Shown here piece by piece: positions 15,699 to 24,198 of a stretch of DNA of 64,000 nt (position 1 is the first letter of the stretch; each line of letters opens with the position of its first letter). Location: positions 57,090 to 121,089 of the IMG/VR virus record IMGVR_UViG_3300024999_000048. The stretch is one strand, 5' to 3'. Under the pieces are notes generated by a model that was not told the DNA's origin, made no database searches, and saw only the letters and a program-made list of their open reading frames with translations. The translations under genes and the position numbers were made by a program. Source of the DNA: a virus.

Positions 15699-16133
15699 TT
15701 GGGTTCACTAAAAAATTATAAAGGGGTAGATGAATTGATAGCAGAACAGGAAGTATTTGTACTCAAAGACAGTAGAGGTAATTTTGTAGGAGTTAATTCC
15801 ATTTCGTATGATAAACGAAAAAGAAAAAATATCTATTCCTATTCGGAAATACATACGAATGGATACCGTACATATACAAATATAGACGATGCGAAAAAAA
15901 TCTTGTATCTCCTTCAAGAAAAGGGAACAAAAATAAAATTTGGAATCCATTTCCATATTGAAAAGGTAAATAGGCAAGAGGTAGTGAAAAATGAATATAA
16001 ATTGGGTATTATTAAAACTTGCCCATTTAAACACATGGTAATTGACGAAATAGAAATAGATCAAATAGTTAATTCTATAGGAATATCATGTATTTTAATG
16101 GATTATAGAACGATGGTAGAGGTGGGAGTATAG
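15699..16133 (+). CDS. Hypothetical protein, 144 aa
   Basis: The start is TTG 15699, eight bases after AGAAAGGA and downstream of the promoter at 15612. The chain is basic (KDSRGNFVG, YDKRKRKN) with alternating strands and a C-terminal segment CPFKHMVIDEIEIDQI. It lies alone between two terminators, so it is a single-gene unit just after the repressor-like gene. No family recognised. Confidence 0.6.
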   Translation: MGSLKNYKGVDELIAEQEVFVLKDSRGNFVGVNSISYDKRKRKNIYSYSEIHTNGYRTYTNIDDAKKILYLLQEKGTKIKFGIHFHIEKVNRQEVVKNEYKLGIIKTCPFKHMVIDEIEIDQIVNSIGISCILMDYRTMVEVGV

Positions 16134-16150
16134 TTCTCCCTTTTCTCTTA
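16124..16150 (+). terminator. Intrinsic terminator
   Basis: GGGAG (16124-16128) pairs with CTCCC (16136-16140), followed by TTTTCTCTT. The stem overlaps the stop codon of the preceding gene. Confidence 0.75.
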
Positions 16151-16198
16151 GGGTTAATACAATAAATAAATATATCCATAAAAGAAAGCGAGCAAACA

Positions 16199-16774
16199 AT
16201 GAGGAAAATTACATTTACACACAATAAATTATTTGTCAGCATGATAAGTGTATTTATTCTCATCAGTAGTACAAATGCAAATCATGTGATAAATGAGGAT
16301 AAAAATATAAAATTTACTAATTATGTAAGGAGTGATGCTTGTGAAATATTAAATCAAATGAGAAAACAATACATAGTAAAAGTAAGCCCAAAAGAAAAAG
16401 TTATTATTAAAGAAGAAAACTTGTTTCTTGTCTCAGCCTACGACCTTTCATTTCAATCATGCCAGAAATCAAGAGGTAATTCTGAGTATGGTATTACTGC
16501 TTCAGGGTTTAATCTCAAAGGCCACACACTTCAATCTGCAAGGGTTATTTCTGTAGACCCTAGTATTATTCCATTAGGTAGCAAAGTAATGCTTACATTC
16601 AAAGAAAATGAATATAAAAGGTACAACGGTATCTATAAAGCTTTGGATGTCGGAGGTAGAATTAAAGGCCACAGGATTGATTTATTCTACGGAGATTTCA
16701 GTTCATCCAAACCAAATAGAAAGACAATTTCGTTCGGTTTAGCACATGCAATTGTAACAATTTTGAATGATTAA
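16199..16774 (+). CDS. Secreted 3D-domain cell-wall protein
   Basis: 191 residues with an N-terminal signal-type hydrophobic helix (about residues 10-28). The C-terminal half has the 3D domain: VSAYDLS, a GITASG segment, VDPSIIPLGS, ALDVGG and RIDLFYGD, giving the three conserved aspartates. 3D domains are double-psi beta barrels related to MltA and act on peptidoglycan as lytic transglycosylases in host stationary-phase and sporulation proteins; SPbeta carries a 3D-domain protein (YorM). Probably acts outside the cell on the host wall; a lysis role is not shown. Confidence 0.82.
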   Translation: MRKITFTHNKLFVSMISVFILISSTNANHVINEDKNIKFTNYVRSDACEILNQMRKQYIVKVSPKEKVIIKEENLFLVSAYDLSFQSCQKSRGNSEYGITASGFNLKGHTLQSARVISVDPSIIPLGSKVMLTFKENEYKRYNGIYKALDVGGRIKGHRIDLFYGDFSSSKPNRKTISFGLAHAIVTILND

Positions 16775-16830
16775 ACATATTGTGAACAAATTAGTAAATA
16801 TAAAAATAAAATTTAAGGAGAATGATAAAA

Positions 16831-17052
16831 ATGGCAACTATATCAAGTATCACAGACTTTCCTGTAAAAAATGATTTTAACGCTATGATTGGTTTAGAAT
16901 ATCGTAATCTTAAAGATAGGATTGCTAAGACTGAAGCATTAGAAAGAGAAATGTTAAGAAAAAGAAAATTAGAGAAGAGGGATTTTAGAATTTCTTATGA
17001 GGATAATGGGATGTTATATTGTTGTTTTTGGGACAAAAGTATAATTTATTAA
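16831..17052 (+). CDS. Hypothetical protein, 73 aa
   Basis: ATG 16831 lies ten bases after AAGGAG; ATG 16822 is too close to it. The middle is a charged helix (ALEREMLRKRKLEKRD) and the end is aromatic and Cys-containing (YCCFWDKS). Unknown function. Confidence 0.55.
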   Translation: MATISSITDFPVKNDFNAMIGLEYRNLKDRIAKTEALEREMLRKRKLEKRDFRISYEDNGMLYCCFWDKSIIY

Positions 17053-17167
17053 TACATAAAACAGGACAAAAAATTAAATATTCTTAACCCACTGAATTTT
17101 TAATCTCAATTCGTATATACTTTTTAAGGGACAAACCAAATAAAGAGAAAAGAGAGTGAAGATTAAT

Positions 17168-17626
17168 ATGATTATTACTGAAAGTGTAGAGATTACAAGA
17201 ACTGAACAAATTGTAGTAGGCAAATTGTGTAACAAATGTGGAAATGTATTTAGCTCTTATGCAGAAAATATAAAAACATCAAATACTGATTTAGGTGAGT
17301 ATGGGAATTGTAAATCGGAAATATGCGATGACTGCTGGATAAAATTTATAAAAACTTTTTCTATTGTCCCATCAGGTTTTAAAAGTAACCCCCAATTTAC
17401 TTCATCTTTTGATTTAGACCATGATTTACATCAAAAATTATTTGTAGAGTGGCAAGAAACAAATGTATGGAATTGTGATGAAAATCCATGGAGAGATTAT
17501 TATAGTGAAGATAATTCAATTCAGGAATTTGAAGAGTATGAGGAATACACTGAAGAATATGAAGAGTTTTATGATGCTGTAGAGGATCGCAAACCCTTAC
17601 ATACTAATTTGAGATTAGTAAAGTAG
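17168..17626 (+). CDS. Small Zn-binding-type protein with acidic tail
   Basis: 152 residues. CNKCG near residue 20-24 and CDDCW near 53-57 form a zinc-ribbon pair. The C-terminal third is extremely acidic and aromatic (a run of EEYEEYTEEYEEF). ATG 17168 is preferred over GTG 17156. Acidic phage proteins with a Zn ribbon can mimic nucleic acid or bind basic host proteins (speculative). Confidence 0.6.
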   Translation: MIITESVEITRTEQIVVGKLCNKCGNVFSSYAENIKTSNTDLGEYGNCKSEICDDCWIKFIKTFSIVPSGFKSNPQFTSSFDLDHDLHQKLFVEWQETNVWNCDENPWRDYYSEDNSIQEFEEYEEYTEEYEEFYDAVEDRKPLHTNLRLVK

Positions 17627-17672
17627 ATTGAATTTTGAGATTTATTTCAATATTAAAGGAGGATTATATTAT

Positions 17673-17906
17673 ATGAAAAATAAAGAAGATACATTATTTG
17701 ACGTAACAACATTGAAGATAGGAGATATAGTCAATTATTTTTCTCATGATAATGGAAATTATTTTATTGAGCAGGGCGAGGTTAGAAGTGAAAATATCTA
17801 TAAGGATGGTGTAGAAGTTCATGGAGAAGGGTGGAGACAGTATGTAGGAAAATGGTTTATAAATAAAATTATAAGAAATGAGAAAGTAATATATGAACAA
17901 CAATAA
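17673..17906 (+). CDS. Hypothetical protein, 77 aa
   Basis: ATG 17673 follows AAAGGAGG; the upstream in-frame start at 17628 has no SD. All-beta-looking chain (LKIGDIVNYF ... GEGWRQYVGKWFINKI). Unknown function. Confidence 0.6.
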   Translation: MKNKEDTLFDVTTLKIGDIVNYFSHDNGNYFIEQGEVRSENIYKDGVEVHGEGWRQYVGKWFINKIIRNEKVIYEQQ

Positions 17907-17942
17907 TATTATAAGAATTTAAATATGAAGGAGATTAATAAA

Positions 17943-19784
17943 ATGAGTGAAAATAAAGTTCAACTACAGGTAAATGTAATTAATCAATTAAAATTACTTC
18001 GACAAAGCACATTTAAAGACACCTTATGCTTCTTAGATGAAGATATTCAAAATGCTCAGAGAGCAAAGGCAACAGAGGTTAAAATAACAGTAGATTATTA
18101 TGAGAAAACAGTAATTATTGAAAACAATGGACAAATTTTAACCAAACCTCAAGCTCTATTTTCTATTGCTGAAAGTGAATGGGATGATGATATTAAGTCT
18201 ACAGAAAACCCCTTCGGCATGGGTTTCTTCAGTAATATTACAGTTAGTAATTTCATTCAAATATATACAGGTAATAAATTAATTACATTTGATGTGGAAA
18301 ACATGATTCAAACAAATGACACTGAAATCAAAGTTGAAAATATTGAGGATCGCTATGAGGGATTCAAATTGGTGTTAAATAATTTTGACTTTAATACTGC
18401 TTCCTCATCTAATATTCAAGAAAGAGTAAGATTATTGGGAAGATATATTCATGAGTTAGATATTTATTACAACGACACATTGCAGGAGAAAAAGGATTTA
18501 ACTCAAGGTGATGACAGTATCTATAAACTACCTATAGAAGACGCAGAAAGTTTTAAAGGTTGGATTGCACTCAACAATAATTATGGATGGGGAGATAATT
18601 TAAATATATTTTATAAAGGTAGATTAGTAACTAAACTAGAAAATACACCTTATCTAAAAGGTGATTTACATATTAGTGATAAAGCATTAAATTTAACTTC
18701 GCCAGACAGAAAAGATGTTATTAAGGATAGTAAATTTTATGATTTTAGAAATATAGTTAAGACTTATGCTGAAAAACTATGTGCGGAAACAATGCTTGAA
18801 GGTGACGAAGATGAAATTAATGAATTTACGAATGCAATTAGTTATTATGTAAACAAGAAAGAAATTAAAAATATGATTAAATTCCTTACATTTAAAAGTA
18901 ATGATAAAAATGATTTAGAATATTTAAGAGGTGTTGCCATAGCAAAAGGAAAAAATAAAGGAATTAATAATTTTAAAGATTATGAATTACACCTACGTAA
19001 AGAATCAAATCAACAAAATGAATCTAATTTTGAAGAAGTAACTATTGATGCTAAAATTAAAACTCAACCTCCAAAAGCAAAAGGAATTATAGTGCATCAA
19101 GGTAGCAGTTCTTATTCTGATGGATATGTAGAAAAACCAGAGATTAATGATAATGAAACAACTGTAAAACAAGGAGAAATTATTCTAAACAATGATCAAC
19201 CTGTATTTTATATTGGATTTTCAGAAGTTGAGAAATACGAATATAAACTCAATGTAGTAAAACACTATAATTTAAAAATAATTATTGCAAGAAATAAAAT
19301 TGAGGAAGAAATTCTTAAAAACATGAAAGATTCTGATAATGTATTACATATTTCAGAACTAATTGAAGATGTAATAATAACTGGAGTGTTATCAGATACA
19401 TCATTAAATATTAAAGAACATAGAGCATTAATGTTGTTTGATATGATTAGTAGGATGGTAGGACTATCTTATAATGCTTTTGTAATAGGTAATTTAGCCG
19501 TTACAAAAAATATAAAGGTAGAAAGTTTAGATATTAATACTCAGATTGTTGAAGATAATGTATTTGTAATTAGGAATATTGAAGCAAATAAAGTTTACGT
19601 AGATAGGAAAATTATTGATCAAACCAATTTAAGAGAAGATTTAGAAGTTAATTTGGATATTAGTGATTATAAATTTATTTTGGGCAATCTTTATAATATT
19701 GTTGAAGAACTTAGACTTTTGGAGCATAAAAATAAAGATGACTATATGAATACAATATTAAGTATTTTGGGAAGTTCAATATAA
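17943..19784 (+). CDS. GHKL ATPase (Hsp90-like fold), possibly rIIA-like
   Basis: 613 residues from ATG 17943 (AAGGAG spacing). The Bergerat ATP-binding motifs are present: FLDEDIQNAQRA (E33, N37), IIENNG (residues 58-63) and NPFGMGFFS near residue 92. The C-terminal half carries no recognised domain. Members of this superfamily include Hsp90, MutL, gyrase B, MORC and the phage T4 rIIA protein, which counters host exclusion. Length and GHKL N-terminus are compatible with an rIIA-like role, but no rIIB homologue is visible next door. It starts a run of small genes. Confidence 0.75.
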   Translation: MSENKVQLQVNVINQLKLLRQSTFKDTLCFLDEDIQNAQRAKATEVKITVDYYEKTVIIENNGQILTKPQALFSIAESEWDDDIKSTENPFGMGFFSNITVSNFIQIYTGNKLITFDVENMIQTNDTEIKVENIEDRYEGFKLVLNNFDFNTASSSNIQERVRLLGRYIHELDIYYNDTLQEKKDLTQGDDSIYKLPIEDAESFKGWIALNNNYGWGDNLNIFYKGRLVTKLENTPYLKGDLHISDKALNLTSPDRKDVIKDSKFYDFRNIVKTYAEKLCAETMLEGDEDEINEFTNAISYYVNKKEIKNMIKFLTFKSNDKNDLEYLRGVAIAKGKNKGINNFKDYELHLRKESNQQNESNFEEVTIDAKIKTQPPKAKGIIVHQGSSSYSDGYVEKPEINDNETTVKQGEIILNNDQPVFYIGFSEVEKYEYKLNVVKHYNLKIIIARNKIEEEILKNMKDSDNVLHISELIEDVIITGVLSDTSLNIKEHRALMLFDMISRMVGLSYNAFVIGNLAVTKNIKVESLDINTQIVEDNVFVIRNIEANKVYVDRKIIDQTNLREDLEVNLDISDYKFILGNLYNIVEELRLLEHKNKDDYMNTILSILGSSI

Positions 19785-19816
19785 ACGATTATAATAATTA
19801 GAAAGAAGGAAAATAA

Positions 19817-20191
19817 ATGAAAAAACAAAATGAAGATAAGTATCTCCCATACACTAAAAAAGATTTTAGAAAATATTGGTGTGATCCAGAATCTGAATTT
19901 CCAGAAATGCAAACATTTGAAGTCATCAGACCACTTACCGAAAAAGAGAAATCTGATTGGATTAAGGGAGAAGATTGTGATTATAATGAAGAAATGTATT
20001 TAATTAGAAATAATAATGGTGATGAACGTGAAGTCTTTGATGTAGAAATTCTTAATGAATATGAAATAGATTCAGAAACATGGAGATGTTGTGTGATAAA
20101 TCTATTGGAAAGTATGGAAGGTGAAAATGAAGGAATTATGGATTTTATAAGTGAATGTAAAATTGAACAATATGTTAAAAAACATTGTTAG
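19817..20191 (+). CDS. Hypothetical acidic protein, 124 aa
   Basis: SD AGAAGGA. Acidic, with an aromatic N-terminal segment (YTKKDFRKYWCDPESEF) and Cys residues near 95 and 117. Its 3' end slightly precedes the next gene. No family recognised. Confidence 0.55.
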   Translation: MKKQNEDKYLPYTKKDFRKYWCDPESEFPEMQTFEVIRPLTEKEKSDWIKGEDCDYNEEMYLIRNNNGDEREVFDVEILNEYEIDSETWRCCVINLLESMEGENEGIMDFISECKIEQYVKKHC

Positions 20192-20207
20192 AAAGAAGGA
20201 AATAAAT

Positions 20208-20471
20208 ATGTTAACACAAATTATCAAAGATGAAATTGAAACTATAATTCAAGAAAAAGGATTGGAGCAAATCATCAAAGATATTGTTCAAAAGAAAATG
20301 TCTAATGAAAATATTCAAAAGATAATTGAAATGGAAATTGACAAATTATTGCCAGAAGCAATTGCAGAAAGTGTTAGATATCAGCTCGTAGACGATGGAG
20401 AAGTAAATTACATGGTTCATGAAAGATTAAAAGAAATGGTTAAAAATAAGATTTCTGATTGGAAATTATAG
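20208..20471 (+). CDS. Helical hypothetical protein, 87 aa
   Basis: ATG 20208 after AGAAGGA; an in-frame upstream ATG at 20151 overlaps the previous gene without an SD. The chain is a nearly continuous charged amphipathic helix (IIKDEIETIIQEK ...), probably a coiled coil. Unknown function. Confidence 0.6.
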   Translation: MLTQIIKDEIETIIQEKGLEQIIKDIVQKKMSNENIQKIIEMEIDKLLPEAIAESVRYQLVDDGEVNYMVHERLKEMVKNKISDWKL

Positions 20472-20492
20472 AAAGGGAAGTGAGATTAAAAA

Positions 20493-20663
20493 ATGAGAGA
20501 TATAAATAGAATTGATGAAATCATTGAAGCATTGCGTGATTGTTGGAAACAATATCCTGATTTAAGATTAGGACAATTGATTTATAATCTTAATAAATCT
20601 GGAAATAGAGATATATTTTATCCAGAAGATGATATGTGGTTACAATGGATTAAGGGAGGATAA
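20493..20663 (+). CDS. Hypothetical protein, 56 aa
   Basis: SD AAGGGAAG. The pattern (DEIIEALRDCWKQYPDLRLGQLIYNL, then EDDMWLQWI) is the type of short helical protein often seen in Firmicute phages, for which no function is known to me. Confidence 0.6.
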   Translation: MRDINRIDEIIEALRDCWKQYPDLRLGQLIYNLNKSGNRDIFYPEDDMWLQWIKGG

Positions 20664-20669
20664 TTGAAT

Positions 20670-21320
20670 ATGAAGAAATTCACTATCCTCTTGGTTGTTG
20701 GAGCTTTATTCACAGCAAATATTTATATGAAATATCATAACTTATCTGTACCAAAACCCATACCAACAGAACAAGTGCAACTAAGAGATTATCAAAAAGA
20801 TATTGAAAGAACAGCAGAATTAAAGAAAATGCAAGACCCAACTATAATTCAAAATGAAATAAGAAAGGTAGGTGAAATCACTTCATTAAAAAGTAAATAT
20901 AATTATTTTAGCAAAATAACTAATAAGGATAAGTTCTTTGATAAAATCACATTAAGAGAAATTACATTGAATTTTGAATATAATTTTGGAATTGGAGTCA
21001 GTAGTCTTGAATACATAAAAGTAACTAAAATTGAAAATGGGAAAGTTTATATATCTATCCCAAAAAATCGAATCCAACTTATTTATATAGAGCAAAATAT
21101 GCAGAACTCAAGAATTATAAATGAAGACAACATGTTTATGTTTGATCAATTTAGTCCTTCTGACACTCAAATATTATCTGCACAAGCACAGAAAAATGTT
21201 GTTAATGCAATTGGTAAAGATAAGAAATTGTTTAATGATGCAATGGTTAATTTGCAAGAAGTGGTAGAGGTGTTGGTTATTAGTTTAGGGTATGAGCAAG
21301 TTGTTTTTAATGTTATTTAA
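20670..21320 (+). CDS. Membrane-anchored protein, DUF4230-like
   Basis: 216 residues from ATG 20670, spaced correctly from GGGAGG. One N-terminal membrane helix (about residues 4-20) precedes an extracytoplasmic domain with a LKSKYNYFSKITNKDKFF motif and mixed strands that recall DUF4230 proteins. The C-terminal third is helical. Function unknown; it probably faces outside as a single-pass protein. Confidence 0.5.
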   Translation: MKKFTILLVVGALFTANIYMKYHNLSVPKPIPTEQVQLRDYQKDIERTAELKKMQDPTIIQNEIRKVGEITSLKSKYNYFSKITNKDKFFDKITLREITLNFEYNFGIGVSSLEYIKVTKIENGKVYISIPKNRIQLIYIEQNMQNSRIINEDNMFMFDQFSPSDTQILSAQAQKNVVNAIGKDKKLFNDAMVNLQEVVEVLVISLGYEQVVFNVI

Positions 21321-21338
21321 GAGAAAGAGGGATATTAA

Positions 21339-21533
21339 ATGAAAGAATTTAAATTAATCCAATATAAAGAATGTCCATCATGTGGATTCAATATTAAACC
21401 AGAAGTTAAACATGCATATGATAATAATTGGTGTCCTCATTGTGGTTTTGGTTATAAAGAAACAATTCAAAGAAAAGAACCAGAATATTTTAGTAGTGGA
21501 TATGATAAAGCTGTTAGAAGTGGATTGCTGTAA
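21339..21533 (+). CDS. Zinc-ribbon mini-protein
   Basis: 64 residues with CPSCGF (residues 12-17) and CPHCGF (31-36), a canonical two-knuckle zinc ribbon. SD AGAAAGAGGG. Could bind nucleic acid or a protein partner. Confidence 0.7.
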   Translation: MKEFKLIQYKECPSCGFNIKPEVKHAYDNNWCPHCGFGYKETIQRKEPEYFSSGYDKAVRSGLL

Positions 21534-21549
21534 TTAGGAGTGATTAATT

Positions 21550-21795
21550 ATGTGCTATGGAACATGTTCTTTTGAAGAATACATGGGCGAATGCGGTGTC
21601 TATGGAATTAGTAATCAAATAAAATTTGAGTTAGGTTTTACTCCTTGTTTTATTGGTGGATATGTGACCTGTAAAGAAGAAGATGAATATTATCAAGGAT
21701 TATTAAAAGAAGGTAAAATTAAAGAGTTGAACAAAAAAGTATGGAATATGAGATTCCATGTAAAGGTTTCTAGTGCAGGATTTATGAATATTTGA
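21550..21795 (+). CDS. Hypothetical protein, 81 aa
   Basis: SD TTAGGAG. Several cysteines in the first half (MCYGTC, GECG, TPCF, VTC). Unknown function; typical of the Cys-rich small genes around it. Confidence 0.55.
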   Translation: MCYGTCSFEEYMGECGVYGISNQIKFELGFTPCFIGGYVTCKEEDEYYQGLLKEGKIKELNKKVWNMRFHVKVSSAGFMNI

Positions 21796-21809
21796 AAGTA
21801 TAAGGGAGG

Positions 21810-21902
21810 TTACTTAGTTAAATAATAAATCAATATGCCTATAAATGGGGTAGCAATAATTATTAAACCTAGAATTATAATCACAATTCTTCTAATGTTC
21901 AT
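21810..21902 (-). CDS. 30-residue hydrophobic membrane peptide on the opposite strand
   Basis: Read on the - strand, AAGGAAGG precedes an ATG with good spacing. The peptide starts MNIRRIVIIILGLIIIATPF and ends ILIYYLTK: a basic N-terminus, one transmembrane helix and a short tail. It is the only supported gene on the - strand of this window. Size and shape match type I toxin peptides (SPbeta carries BsrG and YonT) or small phage membrane peptides. No antisense RNA can be shown from sequence. Confidence 0.6.
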   Translation of the reverse strand: MNIRRIVIIILGLIIIATPFIGILIYYLTK

Positions 21903-21931
21903 AATATCATACCTTCCTTGTTTTTCTAATT

Positions 21932-21958
21932 AAAAAGACCCTGCCATAAAAGCAAGGT
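21932..21958 (-). terminator. Possible - strand terminator or attenuator before the hydrophobic peptide gene
   Basis: On the - strand ACCTTGC pairs with GCAGGGT (one G-U) around a 7-nt loop, then CTTTTTA. It lies about 30 nt upstream of the peptide's SD, so it would attenuate transcription entering from further upstream. Confidence 0.45.
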
Positions 21959-22040
21959 TAGATTTAGGACGAGAATGAATTTAGTACGAGATTATCATGT
22001 CCATGGTTAAGGATAATTATGTAGTAAGGAGAGTTAAATT

Positions 22041-22247
22041 ATGAAATGTGTATTGGATAAATGCCCTAGTATATTTGAATCAGATGGTAAGAATTGGTGT
22101 AATGTATTAAGCTATTATGTTTGGAATGATAACGAGTGTAAATTGCCTGATAAAATAAGAGAAATTAGAGATGAATTATTAAGAAAATGTGAATTATTAG
22201 AAACTATTTTAGAGGTTGATAACAACAAAATAGATGAAACTGTATGA
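22041..22247 (+). CDS. Hypothetical protein, 68 aa
   Basis: SD TAAGGAGAG. Cysteines at about residues 3, 8, 20 and 33 in the first half, then a charged helix (KIREIRDELLRKCELLETIL). The stop overlaps the next start (ATGA), so the two are coupled. Unknown function. Confidence 0.55.
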   Translation: MKCVLDKCPSIFESDGKNWCNVLSYYVWNDNECKLPDKIREIRDELLRKCELLETILEVDNNKIDETV

Positions 22248-22414
22248 TAAAATTAGACCCGAATAATTGGCAAGATGCAGAATATTGGTTTGAAGATGAG
22301 GAAGAGGTATTTGAGTTTATGAGGGAAAATGAAGATATGATTGTGAAATATTCTTTAGAAAATGGAATGACGATTAGGGATGGAATTAGGTATTTATTTA
22401 AGGTGAGAGATTAG
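22244..22414 (+). CDS. Hypothetical acidic protein, 56 aa
   Basis: ATG overlaps the previous stop in ATGA. Very acidic (WFEDEEEVFEFMRENEDMI), then a short basic end. Unknown function. Confidence 0.5.
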   Translation: MIKLDPNNWQDAEYWFEDEEEVFEFMRENEDMIVKYSLENGMTIRDGIRYLFKVRD

Positions 22415-22429
22415 AGGAGGTAAAAGTTA

Positions 22430-22804
22430 ATGAACAATGTGAAACAGTATAAATGTCCAGAATGTAATAAATATGAAGATGCAAAATCATGGGATGAAGA
22501 AACATTAAAACACTATGACGAAGATGAAGACATTACATCTATTGAAGATGATAAAAACGGGTGTTATTTTTATTGTCCAAATTGTAAACTAGATATTGAT
22601 GGAAAGAATATAGAAACTGATGAAGAATTAATAAAACCATTAAATATTATTAAGGAAAAGATTGAAGAGGTATTGATGGAATATATGGATGGGACTTATA
22701 AAGGATTTGATGGAGGTAATTTAATAGACGATATTGATGTTTGCTCATTAAGGGATGATTTAATTAAATTATTCCAAGAAATAAACAAGGAGGTATATAA
22801 ATGA
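22430..22804 (+). CDS. Zinc-ribbon protein with acidic helical tail
   Basis: 124 residues. CPEC near residue 9 and CPNC near residue 49 form a zinc ribbon split by an acidic insert. The C-terminal half is helical. SD GAGGAGG. Overlaps the next gene in ATGA. Confidence 0.6.
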   Translation: MNNVKQYKCPECNKYEDAKSWDEETLKHYDEDEDITSIEDDKNGCYFYCPNCKLDIDGKNIETDEELIKPLNIIKEKIEEVLMEYMDGTYKGFDGGNLIDDIDVCSLRDDLIKLFQEINKEVYK

Positions 22805-22953
22805 TATTGATTCATTACACAGAACATTTTAGCCAAGACAGTCCAGATAAATATGTGTTCTATTCATATAAAGAATTCTTCAAGTTTTGGGAAAAGAATT
22901 TAAGAAATGGAAATATTAGATTAATAAGTCATAGTGAAATGGAGGAAAAATAA
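22801..22953 (+). CDS. Hypothetical protein, 50 aa
   Basis: Start overlaps the preceding stop (ATGA) and the end abuts the next ATG; AAGGAGGTATATAA supplies the SD. Aromatic and helical (YSYKEFFKFWEKNL). Unknown function. Confidence 0.5.
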   Translation: MILIHYTEHFSQDSPDKYVFYSYKEFFKFWEKNLRNGNIRLISHSEMEEK

Positions 22954-23175
22954 ATGAGTATTAAACCATTAATTGAATTAATAACTTGTGAATCAGGAGA
23001 TTTTGAAGTATTACAAGTAAATTTGGGTGAAGATTTCTTTTGTGAAGGACATAGAATTTCTAATCAAGATTGGATTAGATTGTTAAAGGAATTAGGTTAT
23101 CCAGTTACTAAGAAATGTTTGTCAGATGAAAATATGGAATATGGTGATTATAACGTGGAAGGGATTAATGAATAA
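22954..23175 (+). CDS. Hypothetical protein, 73 aa
   Basis: The SD (GGAGGAAAAATAA) lies in the end of the previous gene, and the ATG follows its stop directly. The sequence (CESGDFEVLQVNLGEDFFCEGH, then DWIRLLKELGY) suggests a small alpha/beta fold. Unknown function. Confidence 0.55.
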   Translation: MSIKPLIELITCESGDFEVLQVNLGEDFFCEGHRISNQDWIRLLKELGYPVTKKCLSDENMEYGDYNVEGINE

Positions 23176-23421
23176 ATGATTAGTATAGAAGAATTTGAGA
23201 CTAATATGGTTTATAGACACTTTAAAGGTAATTATTATTATGTGATGGACTTAGCAGAGAACACAGAAACAAATGAATTGATGGTTGTATATCATGCTTT
23301 ATATGGTGATTATGAATGTTATGTAAGGCCATTTGCAATGTTTGTAGAAGAATTAGGTGATGTAGAAAAATTGTTATATAAGCAAGAATATAGATTTGTG
23401 CCTGTAACTATGAGTAAATAA
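23176..23421 (+). CDS. DUF1653-like protein
   Basis: 81 residues. YRHFKGNYYYVMDLAENTET, then VVYHALYGDYECYVRPFAMF match the DUF1653 core (YRHFKG ... vYraLYgdy ... vRP). A small beta fold of unknown function found in bacteria and phages. It starts directly after the previous stop. Confidence 0.78.
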   Translation: MISIEEFETNMVYRHFKGNYYYVMDLAENTETNELMVVYHALYGDYECYVRPFAMFVEELGDVEKLLYKQEYRFVPVTMSK

Positions 23422-23458
23422 AAGAGAAGTTTTATTCTAATTAAGAAAGGTAAAACAT

Positions 23459-23722
23459 ATGAATGTAAATCTATTTGATTTATCTAAAGCAGAAATAGTA
23501 AAACCCATTATTCATAAAAATAATGGTACACTTCGAGACGTAGGCAGTTCAGTATTAAGACATCCAAAGACTAAGGTATATTTAATTTATGAATTCAATT
23601 TTGATAATCAAGATATGGTAGTTATTATTGTGGAATATTGGGTTGGAATACGTGGAGAATATTCTAGAGAAATGTTGGTGGTGGATAGGAATTGTATTAA
23701 GAAAATTCCTAACAAATTGTGA
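23459..23722 (+). CDS. Hypothetical protein, 87 aa
   Basis: SD AGAAAGG. Strand-rich sequence (KTKVYLIYEFNFDNQDMVVIIVEYWVG). It ends close to an in-frame alternative start of the next gene. Unknown function. Confidence 0.55.
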   Translation: MNVNLFDLSKAEIVKPIIHKNNGTLRDVGSSVLRHPKTKVYLIYEFNFDNQDMVVIIVEYWVGIRGEYSREMLVVDRNCIKKIPNKL

Positions 23723-23748
23723 ATTTATTCTATGCGGAAGGATTAGAT

Positions 23749-24180
23749 ATGGATGAATTTGAAAAACTAAAATATGATGGCGATTATCACACTTATGGAT
23801 ATTTTAAAACTCATAAACTTAAAAATAGTCAGACAATAGGGATATATTTTTGGAAACATGAGCAAAGCAAATCTAATGATTATGTAATATTATTAGCAAT
23901 TGCAAATAAAAAGAAGCATCTCAGGCAATTAATATTAGGTGAAAAAGATATATTAACCGATCATGAAACTGGCAAATGTGGATTAGAAGGGTTGCTATGG
24001 GCAAAGAAACAGATAGTTGAATTTGAGAAGTCTAATTGTTGTAAAGATGGAGATTTTATTAGTGTTTATTGGACTGATAATAGAAGAAGAGATGTTTATG
24101 AATATGGATTGAGAAAAATGGGATTTGTGGTTGGGTATCGGGACGGTAGGAAATGTTTGAGTAAGAGAGTAGTAAAATAA
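23749..24180 (+). CDS. Hypothetical protein, 143 aa, alpha/beta
   Basis: ATG 23749 follows GCGGAAGG; the upstream GTG 23719 lacks an SD. Strands and helices alternate, with a segment GLEGLLWAKKQIVEFE and then FISVYWTDNRRRDVYEYGLRKMGF that faintly recalls GNAT acetyltransferases. Not firm enough to name. Confidence 0.55.
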   Translation: MDEFEKLKYDGDYHTYGYFKTHKLKNSQTIGIYFWKHEQSKSNDYVILLAIANKKKHLRQLILGEKDILTDHETGKCGLEGLLWAKKQIVEFEKSNCCKDGDFISVYWTDNRRRDVYEYGLRKMGFVVGYRDGRKCLSKRVVK

Positions 24181-24198
24181 AGAAAGAGGTAATTAATA

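Noticed and set aside
15645-15700. TTG 15645 as start of the 144-aa protein
   Set aside because: It has no SD and coincides with the predicted transcription start of the promoter at 15612; TTG 15699 has a proper SD.
17070-17130. Promoter at TATACT before the gene at 17168
   Set aside because: No acceptable -35 box at 16-18 bases.
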